Origin: Thermococcus sp.
Lineage (GTDB): Archaea > Methanobacteriota_B > Thermococci > Thermococcales > Thermococcaceae
Length of the DNA stretch: 11,312 bases
Direction: 5' to 3'
Assembly (NCBI GenBank): GCA_026987155.1
Contig: JALSNG010000054.1
Coordinates: forward strand, 1-11,312
Shown here: one piece after another, positions 1 through 6,493 of the stretch
Layout: each line of letters opens with the position of its first letter
Numbering within the stretch: the first letter of the stretch is position 1
The notes under the pieces: model-generated
What the model was told of the DNA's origin: nothing
The model's input: the letters and a program-made list of their open reading frames with translations, nothing else
Database searches by the model: none
Made by a program: the position numbers and the translations under genes

Positions 1-600
1 ACGAACACAGGCAGATTAGAAGAGTTCATGGTTCCTGGCAGAAAGGCCTTTTGTGTCTCCAAATCCGGTGGAAAGACGGACTTCGTTCTGGTTGCCTTCG
101 AGGACTTAGAGGGAAAGGGAGCGGTGATAGACACCAGAACCCAGGCCAAAGCCTTTGAGAAGGCAGTTAAGCTCGGTATGATACCATGGCTGAGGAACTG
201 TCGGATAAAACGGAAGGAAATCCCCCTCGGTAAATCGCGCCTCGATTACCTTTTCAAATGTCCACAAGGCGAGGTCTACGCCGAGATGAAGAGCGCCGTT
301 TTAAGGGGAGGTGAAAAAGGGGAATATGCGATGTATCCGGACTGTCCGAGCGTCAGGGGGCAGAAGCACATCAGGGAGCTTATAGAGCTTTCAAAAGCCG
401 GAAATGGGGCCATGATTTTCTTCATAGGTGCCTTACCAGGCGTTGAGAAATTTAAGCCCTTCGAGAGGGGAGACCCTGAGATAGCGAGGCTCCTTAAAGA
501 GGCAAAGGGGGCGGGCGTTGAAATCTATGCGCTCAGCATCTCCCTCCTGCCCGATGGAAGGGTAGTTCTCGAGAGGCCGAGCCTTGAGGTCGAGCTCTAA
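1..600 (+). CDS. sfsA: SfsA family protein (putative nuclease / sugar fermentation stimulation protein), 5'-truncated
   Basis: The reading frame is open from the first base, so the gene starts outside the window. The 199 visible codons are most of a protein that usually has about 225-235 residues. The Met codon at 28 is internal: the frame upstream of it reads TNTGRLEEF, a typical SfsA segment. Family hallmarks seen are the VPGRKAF stretch, an SRLDYLF segment with an Asp, a VYAEMKSA segment giving the E-x-K of a PD-(D/E)xK-like active site, and YPDCPSVRGQKH. SfsA was first named in E. coli as a maltose-metabolism stimulator that binds DNA. Its fold suggests a DNA/RNA nuclease, but its role in archaea is not established. 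The stop codon overlaps the stop of the convergent glycosyltransferase gene by 4 bases, with no room for a separate terminator. Family assignment is firm, function uncertain. Confidence 0.9.
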   Translation, partial: TNTGRLEEFMVPGRKAFCVSKSGGKTDFVLVAFEDLEGKGAVIDTRTQAKAFEKAVKLGMIPWLRNCRIKRKEIPLGKSRLDYLFKCPQGEVYAEMKSAVLRGGEKGEYAMYPDCPSVRGQKHIRELIELSKAGNGAMIFFIGALPGVEKFKPFERGDPEIARLLKEAKGAGVEIYALSISLLPDGRVVLERPSLEVEL

Positions 601-1835
601 ACCGCCGTCCGCGGGGTCTTGTACCAAACCTTCTTGGCTTTTCTCCCCTCCCAGAGGCCGGCAAGCGAGATTAGCACCCATATCTGGGAGTAGGTGTAGT
701 ACATGAGGGGTGCGAGGAGCCAGCATCCAACGCTCTTCACCTTTCCGTCGTAGAGGCCGGCGAATACCTCCAGCAGGAAGGATACGTAAACAAAGCCTAA
801 GACTGCCTCGGTAAACCATGTTACCTGGCCGTACGTTAGGAAAAGGCCCACGAAGGCAGCGTCAGCCAGCAACACAGCTATCGCCAGGAGGTAGTATATC
901 ATGAGCGTTAGGAGTAGGTCAAAGCGCAGACCCCACCCGGGGATCTCGCGGAACCTCTTTAGGTGTTCTCCAACCGTGTAAACGTTTCCGGCCGCCCACC
1001 GCGTTCGTTGCTTGAACCACACGCGCCAGCTCTCAGGCTCCTGCTCCCAGGTAACGGCGAGGGGATTGTAGGCTATCCTCTTACCTACGGCTATTATCCT
1101 GAAGGACAGCTCCAGATCCTCGGCGAGGGCATTTTCATTCCAGCCGCCAAGCTCTTCGAGCAGGTCTTTTCTGATTACGAAGTTCGTTCCGGGCAGTATG
1201 GCGGTCTTGTAGAGCCCACTCTTACCACTTTGACCGGCGAGCTGGAAGTATAGGTACTCCATGCATATGAACCTCGTGAGGATGTTCTCCTTCCAGTTTA
1301 TCGTTTGGACTTTTCCGGTCACTGCCGGGTTCTCGTCGCTCAACATTGCTACCAGGCCCTTAAGCGCTTTCGGTTCGGGCCTGTTGTCTGCGTCGTAAAC
1401 TGCTATAACCTCTCCTCTCGCCAGTCTCAGTCCATAGTTCAGGACGTAACTCTTTCCCTTTCCTCCCCCTTTTACGCGGATGACCTTGATGAAGGAGTGT
1501 TCCTTGGCGACCTCCTCGGCTATCTCAGCCGTTCCGTCGGTGGAGCCATCATCGAGGAGGAGAACCTCAAGTTTGTCCTTCGGGTAGTCGAGGTTAGCCA
1601 TCGCCAGAAGAGTGTCCTTTATCACAAGAGCTTCGTTCCTTGCCGGAATGAGGACCGTGACGTGGGGGAGCTCTTTCGGAATTTCAGGCCATCTAAACGT
1701 TGAATTATATCTGAGCCCAACTATCGTCAGGGCTATGTAGTAGAGGAATATGGGGTATATCACGAGTGCCGAGAACATCCATATTGCCCGGAGAAATTGG
1801 AAGATCCCATTGAGTACCCAGATCAGAGCATCCAT
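597..1835 (-). CDS. Membrane-embedded processive-type family 2 glycosyltransferase
   Basis: This 412-residue protein has the layout of cellulose, hyaluronan and poly-GlcNAc synthase relatives. An N-terminal membrane helix spans about residues 16-40. A cytosolic GT-A domain runs over about 57-285. Two or three C-terminal helices follow (about 306-333, 338-360, 368-395). Seen motifs are DDGSTDGT at 95-102, DAD at 148-150 (nucleotide-sugar and metal binding), GTNFVIRK at 216-223, AEDLELSFR with the likely catalytic base Asp240, and QRTRW at 276-280, the Q-x-x-R-W signature of polymerising enzymes. It probably adds or polymerises a sugar at the cytoplasmic membrane; donor and product cannot be read from sequence. 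The ATG at 1835 is preceded by AGGTGG, with 3 bases after the GGTGGA core, and a TATA box lies about 35 bases upstream. Its 3' end meets sfsA. No dedicated partner gene is visible. Confidence 0.9.
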   Translation of the reverse strand: MDALIWVLNGIFQFLRAIWMFSALVIYPIFLYYIALTIVGLRYNSTFRWPEIPKELPHVTVLIPARNEALVIKDTLLAMANLDYPKDKLEVLLLDDGSTDGTAEIAEEVAKEHSFIKVIRVKGGGKGKSYVLNYGLRLARGEVIAVYDADNRPEPKALKGLVAMLSDENPAVTGKVQTINWKENILTRFICMEYLYFQLAGQSGKSGLYKTAILPGTNFVIRKDLLEELGGWNENALAEDLELSFRIIAVGKRIAYNPLAVTWEQEPESWRVWFKQRTRWAAGNVYTVGEHLKRFREIPGWGLRFDLLLTLMIYYLLAIAVLLADAAFVGLFLTYGQVTWFTEAVLGFVYVSFLLEVFAGLYDGKVKSVGCWLLAPLMYYTYSQIWVLISLAGLWEGRKAKKVWYKTPRTAV

Positions 1836-1865
1836 GTTTCCACCTATTTTTTCTCGGTTTTCACC

Positions 1866-1873
1866 CTTATAAG
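1866..1873 (-). promoter_or_regulatory. TATA box of the glycosyltransferase gene
   Basis: CTTATAAG lies about 30 bases before the AGGTGG ribosome binding site (1840-1845) of the leftward glycosyltransferase gene. By the usual archaeal spacing it predicts a transcription start near 1845 and a very short leader. Confidence 0.55.
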
Positions 1874-1891
1874 ACTGCCCAACGCGGAACC

Positions 1892-1900
1892 GTTTTAAAC
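1892..1900 (+). promoter_or_regulatory. TATA box of the Toprim-xerA operon
   Basis: GTTTTAAAC, preceded by the purine-containing BRE-like GCGGAACC, predicts a start of transcription near 1921. That is just before the GGTGGT ribosome binding site at 1923-1928. It is arranged divergently with the glycosyltransferase promoter, about 20 bases away. Confidence 0.55.
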
Positions 1901-1932
1901 CCGAATGCAGAGGAATCTAACGGGTGGTATAT

Positions 1933-2850
1933 GTGGCAATAGTTGATGTCCGAATCCTGGTTGAAGGTGCGAGCGACGTGGAAGTTGTTAGTAAGGCGCT
2001 TCAAGGTCTCGCTTTAGGGAGCGAGTACAACATCACGATATCCTCGATTATTCCCACTACGAACGTCGAGATAGCCAAGAGCGCTGCTGCTGGGGCAGAT
2101 TTGCTTATCATAGCGACGGATGCGGATAGAGTTGGTAGGGACTTGGCCGAGAGGCTCTTTAACGAACTGAGCGAAATGGTGGGAAAGGTAGAGAGGATGA
2201 AACTCCCCCTGGGCCACGACTTGGAGCATGTTGACGTTGAGCTCGTCAGAAAGGAGCTCAGGAACACCCTCGTTCGTGCGGGCCTGAAGAGCCTTCAGAT
2301 ACTCCCGGAGTATGTTAACCTTAGAACTCAAGCCCTTGACTTGAAAGGAAGGTACGAGAACTTGATGGAAGAATATCAGCGGCTCAGGGAGGAGTTTGAG
2401 GCGCTCAAAAGGGCTTATGAGGAAGTTAAAGCTGAGAAAGAGAGGCTTGTTGAGGAAAATGAGGGCCTCAAAACCCTGTTAGAGAATTCTAAGAATGTGT
2501 ATGCCCTTGAAGAAGCGTGGAAATCCCTTTTCCCTGCGGAGCCTCTTCCCGATGAAGAAATAATCTCCACCGCAGTCCGACGCCTTGGACTTGAGGGGAA
2601 GATAATTGTGGGTCAGGGATACGTGTTCGCGGAGGACAAATCCCTCTTGGACGAACTCCTCAGGACGGTGTATCTCAGCCTCTCTATAAAGGAACCTGAA
2701 GTGGGAGAAGAACCTGCCGAGGGGAACGAGGAAACGCCCGTGGAAAAAGTAGAAACTGAAGGGGCACCAAATGAGACCGGGGAACAGTCGTCTCCTGGTG
2801 AAGAGGAAGTGAAACCTGAGACCTTCGAAGGATTTATCCAGGGGCTCTGA
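1933..2850 (+). CDS. Toprim-domain protein with coiled coil and acidic tail, upstream partner of XerA
   Basis: The 305-residue protein begins with a small Toprim fold. ILVEGASDVE carries the catalytic-type Glu11, and ATDADRVGRD carries the D-x-D pair Asp63/Asp65. This is the metal-binding core shared by topoisomerases, DnaG primases and OLD/RecR-type proteins. A charged heptad-like segment at about 137-187 should form a coiled coil. A small globular region follows (about 190-250), then a Glu/Pro-rich, probably disordered tail (253-296) ending in ETFEGFIQGL. No topoisomerase or primase domains are present, so it is neither enzyme. I prefer GTG 1933 (protein starts MAIVDVRILVEG) because GGTGGT sits 4 bases before it. 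GTG 1924 would add three residues but has no ribosome binding site. Only one base separates its stop from the xerA start, so the two are very probably cotranscribed. Function unknown. Confidence 0.85.
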   Translation: MAIVDVRILVEGASDVEVVSKALQGLALGSEYNITISSIIPTTNVEIAKSAAAGADLLIIATDADRVGRDLAERLFNELSEMVGKVERMKLPLGHDLEHVDVELVRKELRNTLVRAGLKSLQILPEYVNLRTQALDLKGRYENLMEEYQRLREEFEALKRAYEEVKAEKERLVEENEGLKTLLENSKNVYALEEAWKSLFPAEPLPDEEIISTAVRRLGLEGKIIVGQGYVFAEDKSLLDELLRTVYLSLSIKEPEVGEEPAEGNEETPVEKVETEGAPNETGEQSSPGEEEVKPETFEGFIQGL

Positions 2851-2851
2851 T

Positions 2852-3688
2852 ATGGAGGATGTTATAGCCGAATTTGAGACATACCTCGACCTTGAGGGTA
2901 AGAGTCCGAATACTGTGAGGATGTACTCATACTACATTAGGCGATACCTTGAGTGGGGCGGGAAACTCAACTCCCGCTCCGCCCTCCGTTTTCTCGCGAG
3001 ACTCAGAAAAGAAGGCTATTCCAATAAAAGCTTAAACTTGGTTGTCCAGGCGTTGCGCTCCTACTTCCGCTTTGAGGGTGCTGAAGAGGAAGCGGAGAAG
3101 CTTAAGCCCCCAAAGGTGCCAAGGAGTCTTCCCAAGGCCCTAACCCGTGAAGAGGTTAGGAAGCTGCTCTCGGTAATTCCTCCCACGCGGAGGAGGGACA
3201 GGCTCATAGTTCTACTTCTCTATGGCGCTGGCCTGCGCGTTAGTGAACTCTGCAACCTGAAAAAGAGGGATGTAGACTTGGAAAATGGCTTAATAATTGT
3301 CCGCGGTGGAAAAGGGGCCAAGGATCGCGTAGTGCCTATTCCGGGTTTTCTGAGTGCTGAGATTGAATCCTATCTCCAAACTCGTTCCGATTCCAGTGAA
3401 TATCTGCTCGTTGAGGAAAGGAGAAAGGATAAGGATAGGCTTTCTCCAAAGACTGTCTGGTACCTCCTGAGGAAGTATGGGGAACGAGCAGGCGTTGAAG
3501 TGACACCCCATAGGCTCCGCCACAGCTTTGCCACCCACATGCTCGAGAGTGGCGTTGACATAAGGGCAATACAGGAGCTCCTTGGCCACTCCAACCTCTC
3601 AACGACGCAAATCTACACTAAGGTTACGGTGGAGCACCTCAGAAAGGCGCAGGAGAAGGCGAAGCTCATAGAGGGGCTGATGGAGTAG
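2852..3688 (+). CDS. xerA: Tyrosine recombinase XerA (chromosome dimer resolution)
   Basis: The 278-residue protein has the two-domain layout of Xer recombinases. An N-terminal SAM-like core-binding domain spans about residues 1-85 and the catalytic domain about 95-270. The full catalytic set is visible: Arg129 in GAGLRVSEL, Lys154 in RGGKGAKDR, His220/Arg223 in TPHRLRHSF, His246 in LLGHSNLS and nucleophile Tyr255 in TTQIYTKV. The archaeal enzyme acts alone at a chromosomal dif site to resolve dimers, as shown for Pyrococcus abyssi XerA. The C-terminal helix, which in XerA controls activity, is present (about 258-278). The gene follows the Toprim gene by one base and lacks its own promoter. 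It ends inside the 3' end of the convergent ATPase gene, with 23 bases shared. I saw no obvious dif-like site nearby. Intact and probably functional. Confidence 0.95.
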   Translation: MEDVIAEFETYLDLEGKSPNTVRMYSYYIRRYLEWGGKLNSRSALRFLARLRKEGYSNKSLNLVVQALRSYFRFEGAEEEAEKLKPPKVPRSLPKALTREEVRKLLSVIPPTRRRDRLIVLLLYGAGLRVSELCNLKKRDVDLENGLIIVRGGKGAKDRVVPIPGFLSAEIESYLQTRSDSSEYLLVEERRKDKDRLSPKTVWYLLRKYGERAGVEVTPHRLRHSFATHMLESGVDIRAIQELLGHSNLSTTQIYTKVTVEHLRKAQEKAKLIEGLME

Positions 3689-4952
3689 CTAACAGGAACT
3701 TCCAGAGGGGTAGGACGTTTATTCTACGGCCGTTCCGTTCAATGGTTTCCTCTTCCCCAAGTGTCACAACCGTGAGGTTCTCGCAGCCAAGATTTCTACC
3801 GGCCATGGATAGGGCAGACAGCTCCCGCTCCCGTGCATCATTAAGACTCAGAGTTACCTGAATCAGTTCCACAACCCTCCCCGACTCTGAGACGACGAAA
3901 TCAACTTCCTTCTCACCGGAACCTCCGTAGTAGTGAACGTTGAGAAGCGGGTTCAGATAGTGTTTCCTTCTGAGAAGCTCAAGGAACACGGCATTTTCCA
4001 TATCCCTCGCGGGGTCCTTCTTTGAGAAAAGGGCTAGGCCGGTATCGACGAGGTAAACTTTCTTGGGGGCTCTGAGGGACTCTTTTTCGGAGTGGGCAAA
4101 CTTCGGAAGGAAGAAGACGAAGAATGAATCTTCGAGTGCTCTAAGGTATTCAAGGACCGTCGTTTTTGATGTTCCAAACTCGGACTTAAGGAAGCGGTGG
4201 ATTGAGCTGTACGAGGTGTACCTCGCGTAGTTCGATAACAGAAGCTTGACAAGGGCCTCAATCAGGGCCACGTTCCTTATCCTGTGTCTCTCTACAACGT
4301 CCTTCGTTATCATCACCGAAAGGTACTCTTCAAGTATTCTGACCTTATCGCCGAGGAGGGCCACCTCTGGGAAGGCGCCGTATCTTAAGTACTCATCCAG
4401 GAGATTCTTTATCACGTGCACCTTTCTGCCGTAGAGGTCGCGCTTTTTAAAGTCCACCCCGTTGAATCGAAGGAACTCCCTGAACGAGAGGGGGAGGAGT
4501 GTGTATGAAATCCCGCGTCCTCTCAGCTGGGTCGCGACCTCCCTTGAGAGCAGCCGTGAGGACGAACCCGTAACCGAAACCATGAAACCCTCGTCAAGCA
4601 AATACCTTACACCAATTTCCCAGTCGGGAACATTTTGAATCTCGTCAAGAAGGAAGAAGACCTCTTTTCCAACGTTCTCTGGATAGAGGTCAAAGTAGGC
4701 ATCAACAATTTCCGGAAAGTCCCGTCCAGTTATCCCGAAAAGGAGCGGGTTCTCGAAGTTCAGGTAAACGTAGCGTTCCCTTTCTTCCCCAACCATCGAA
4801 TAGAGGAGGTACGTCTTACCGGAGCGCCTTGGGCCAATTATTACCGTTGCCTTCCTCAGATTCAGGGGAGGCTTTAGCTCCCTCTCAACAACTTTGGGTA
4901 AATCCCTCTCGTGGAAAAGGCGGATGTAGCGTTTGACCTCGTCCGGCTTCAT
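3666..4952 (-). CDS. Archaeal AAA family ATPase (AAA_14 plus DUF4143)
   Basis: The 428-residue protein matches the large archaeal/bacterial family of P-loop ATPases joined to a DUF4143 domain. Walker A is GPRRSGKT at 40-47, Walker B FFLLDEIQ at 99-106, and a sensor-type SVTGSSS precedes LRGRG at 143-147. A winged-helix-like segment (about 225-290) leads to the nuclease-like domain, with KVYLVDTGL at 298-306, EVDFVV at 349-354 and VELIQVTLS at 361-369. The usual E-x-K of the nuclease fold reads Q-x-T here, so cleavage activity is doubtful. Cellular role and partners are unknown; the family is often multicopy and near mobile DNA. ATG 4952 is chosen because the TATA box at 4976-4983 puts the transcript start at about 4954, giving a leaderless mRNA. 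An upstream Met codon at 4997 would place the operator inside the coding region. Confidence 0.88.
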   Translation of the reverse strand: MKPDEVKRYIRLFHERDLPKVVERELKPPLNLRKATVIIGPRRSGKTYLLYSMVGEERERYVYLNFENPLLFGITGRDFPEIVDAYFDLYPENVGKEVFFLLDEIQNVPDWEIGVRYLLDEGFMVSVTGSSSRLLSREVATQLRGRGISYTLLPLSFREFLRFNGVDFKKRDLYGRKVHVIKNLLDEYLRYGAFPEVALLGDKVRILEEYLSVMITKDVVERHRIRNVALIEALVKLLLSNYARYTSYSSIHRFLKSEFGTSKTTVLEYLRALEDSFFVFFLPKFAHSEKESLRAPKKVYLVDTGLALFSKKDPARDMENAVFLELLRRKHYLNPLLNVHYYGGSGEKEVDFVVSESGRVVELIQVTLSLNDARERELSALSMAGRNLGCENLTVVTLGEEETIERNGRRINVLPLWKFLLATPSAPL

Positions 4953-5006
4953 GGTACGGTATGAGATACCAAAATTTATAAATATTTGGTACATCATACC
5001 GTACCA
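4952..5006. promoter_or_regulatory. Large palindromic operator spanning the ATPase promoter
   Basis: Bases 4952-4973 and 4985-5006 are inverted repeats matching at 20 of 22 positions around an 11-base AT-rich spacer that contains the TATA box. The left arm holds a smaller perfect dyad, GGTAT-GAG-ATACC (4958-4970), and the right arm a related GGTA-N5-TACC (4988-5000). The left arm covers the predicted transcript start and touches the ATG; the right arm covers the BRE side. A regulator bound here would block TBP/TFB and the start site. The regulator is unknown, possibly the ATPase itself. An alternative is a small mobile-element remnant. Confidence 0.7.
4976..4983 (-). promoter_or_regulatory. 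TATA box of the ATPase gene
   Basis: TTTATAAA (read leftward as part of AAATATTTATAAATTTT) lies at the centre of the palindrome and about 25 bases before ATG 4952, which has no ribosome binding site. This spacing fits a leaderless transcript. The element is near-symmetric, so rightward transcription into the pfkC 3' end as antisense RNA is also possible. Confidence 0.6.
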
Positions 5007-5018
5007 AAAATTGAAAAT
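5006..5018 (-). terminator. T-rich terminator after pfkC
   Basis: Read leftward, the bases just after the pfkC stop are ATTTTCAATTTTT, two T tracts of the kind that end transcription in Thermococcales without a long stem. A short TTGAA/TTCAA dyad (5011-5022) overlaps the stop codon. This would keep glycolytic transcription from running into the ATPase gene. Confidence 0.45.
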
Positions 5019-6398
5019 TCAAAGCTCTCCCTTCTTCCTAAGCATCGCGAGGTAGCTCGTGAATGCTCCAGCTGAAATCGTGTCCCCAAGCCCTACTGTG
5101 GAAACCGGGTTCTTGACGAGTCTTGTCGGAATTATCACCACTTTGTATTCCCTTGTTCTGAGTTTTCTCTTGGCCTCTTCAAAGCGTAGCTTGACGTATT
5201 CACCGCGCTCATTGTATGGGACATTCATTCCGACTTTAATGTCTTCTGGCGAAGTTATCTCTCCAAGAGATGCCCTTGAAGCGGCGAGAGTTGTTGCCAG
5301 CTCAAGGCTCTGGGTGAGCTCTTTCTCGGTGAGCGGGTTGTCCGAGTGGGTGATGTACATGATGTAGTAAATCGTGTGAATCTGAAGCACCTCGAGGTTC
5401 ATCTCGTCGACGAGGATTTTACCGCCGAGAACGGTGTCCTCTATGCGGTTGTAAGTGAATATCCTATCCGCGAGCTTGGAGTAGCCGAGGGCGTTGAGAA
5501 CGTGGGCTATCTCCGCTTCGTCCATGCCGACACTGTCAACGAGGGGGAAGAGATTGTAGATAACCTTCTTCCTGAGCTCGCGGTTCTGTATCGAGGCAAA
5601 CTCCAGGTGTATCTTCAGGTTATCGTGTCTTTTCAGGAGCATTATGTCCTCCTTGGCCTGCTTTAAGTAGTAGTTGGCATCCTTCCCGTCGGAATAGCGA
5701 AGTTTTATCCCCTGATAGCCGGAGAGGATGGCACCGTCAACCTTCTCGCCTATAACTGGGAGGAACTTCTTGAGACCCTCTTCGGTGTATATTCTTATGC
5801 TTTCGAATCGGGCGGAAACTATGAAGCGGCCAGAAAAGGGGACCGTAATTGTTTCGTTCCCCAATTTGAACGTCGTTCCAGCACGGAACTCAAAAATGCG
5901 ATTCACTTTTATTGGATCCTCTTCCCTATAGGCTTCCCACGGATGTTTGAGGGTTAGTTTATCGCCTTCAACGACGGGATAGAACAGGTTGGGTTTTTTA
6001 ACGAACATCTCCGCCTGTTTTTTGGCCAGGTGGGGGGTGTAAACGATCACCCTGCTGAAATCCAGATTCGCCAGGAGATTGGCTATGATTCCCGCCTGAC
6101 CTCCCATCCTTTCGAGGTCGTAGTCAAAGCGGGAATCGAACCAAGAGTGGAGCTCCTCGTTAACCAGCGGCACTGCCATGGGCTTGCCCGTCTTGAGGGC
6201 GTGGACGAGCCTCGCCACAAAGTCTATAGGTTCTTCAATTTGTCTCGGATACTCCTCCATTCTCCTCCTGACGTTTTCAGCACCCAGCTCATCTATAAGT
6301 CTTTGAACTGTTTCCCCCTGCAGGTAGACTATGGCATCCACATTGGTGTTGTACGCGGTATACACGGCAAGCCTTCTTGTATCATCAAGGAGCTCCAT
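5019..6398 (-). CDS. pfkC: ADP-dependent phosphofructokinase
   Basis: The 459-residue protein belongs to the ADP-dependent sugar kinases of the modified Embden-Meyerhof pathway. It phosphorylates fructose 6-phosphate to fructose 1,6-bisphosphate with ADP as donor, in the cytosol. Features seen are AVYTAYNTNVDAIV at 11-24 (sugar-site strand), GGQAG at 99-103, GRFIVSARFES at 190-200, HLEFAS at 264-269, GMDEAEI at 291-297, and NPVSTVGLGDTISAGA at 430-445. The last contains the GxGD signature with catalytic base Asp439. The N-terminus and the GTTFKLG...TVPFSGRF region resemble the phosphofructokinase branch more than the ADP-glucokinase branch, though some archaeal enzymes use both sugars. Length matches the family (about 450-460). 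GGTGAT lies 5 bases before the ATG and belongs to a TrmBL1/Tgr-type site, so the gene should be induced on sugars and repressed during gluconeogenesis. Confidence 0.93.
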   Translation of the reverse strand: MELLDDTRRLAVYTAYNTNVDAIVYLQGETVQRLIDELGAENVRRRMEEYPRQIEEPIDFVARLVHALKTGKPMAVPLVNEELHSWFDSRFDYDLERMGGQAGIIANLLANLDFSRVIVYTPHLAKKQAEMFVKKPNLFYPVVEGDKLTLKHPWEAYREEDPIKVNRIFEFRAGTTFKLGNETITVPFSGRFIVSARFESIRIYTEEGLKKFLPVIGEKVDGAILSGYQGIKLRYSDGKDANYYLKQAKEDIMLLKRHDNLKIHLEFASIQNRELRKKVIYNLFPLVDSVGMDEAEIAHVLNALGYSKLADRIFTYNRIEDTVLGGKILVDEMNLEVLQIHTIYYIMYITHSDNPLTEKELTQSLELATTLAASRASLGEITSPEDIKVGMNVPYNERGEYVKLRFEEAKRKLRTREYKVVIIPTRLVKNPVSTVGLGDTISAGAFTSYLAMLRKKGEL

Positions 6399-6402
6399 TT
6401 TG

Positions 6403-6419
6403 TATCACCCTCAGTGATT
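6403..6419. promoter_or_regulatory. Thermococcales glycolytic motif (TrmBL1/Tgr site) at the pfkC start
   Basis: TATCAC-CCTCA-GTGATT matches the published TATCAC-N5-GTGATA motif at 11 of 12 defined positions. It lies downstream of the TATA elements at 6436-6450 and over the predicted transcript start, the position associated with repression of glycolytic genes. The half-site next to the gene, read leftward as GGTGAT, is also the ribosome binding site of pfkC. Confidence 0.85.
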
Positions 6420-6435
6420 ACTACCTAAGAATGAC

Positions 6436-6450
6436 GTTTAAATTTTAAAA
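6436..6450 (-). promoter_or_regulatory. TATA region of pfkC
   Basis: Read leftward, TTTTAAAATTTAAAC offers two overlapping TATA elements. Either one places the transcript start at about 6415-6421, within or at the edge of the glycolytic regulator site. The remaining bases up to the neighbouring stop at 6494 hold only small overlapping dyads such as TTTCC-N9-GGAAA (6465-6483). Confidence 0.6.
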
Positions 6451-6493
6451 GGCTTTCGGATGTGTTTCCGATAAATTTGGAAATGATAAGGAT

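Noticed and set aside
1305..1703. A 132-codon rightward open frame within the glycosyltransferase gene
   Set aside because: It is a shadow of the GT-A catalytic domain on the opposite strand and contains no recognisable motif or start signal.
4953..4997. A 15-residue N-terminal extension of the ATPase from the Met codon at 4997
   Set aside because: It would run through the TATA box and operator, upstream of the predicted transcript start, and the extra residues resemble no family N-terminus.
4952..5006. The palindrome as a dif recombination site for XerA
   Set aside because: dif sites are about 28 bases with two 11-base arms and a 6-base centre; these arms are 22 bases with an AT-rich TATA spacer and sit at a promoter.
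6465..6483. TTTCC-N9-GGAAA hairpin as a terminator of the maleate isomerase-like gene
   Set aside because: The stem is only five base pairs, competes with an overlapping TCGGA/TCCGA dyad, and no long T tract follows; it lies in the pfkC upstream region and cannot be assigned.
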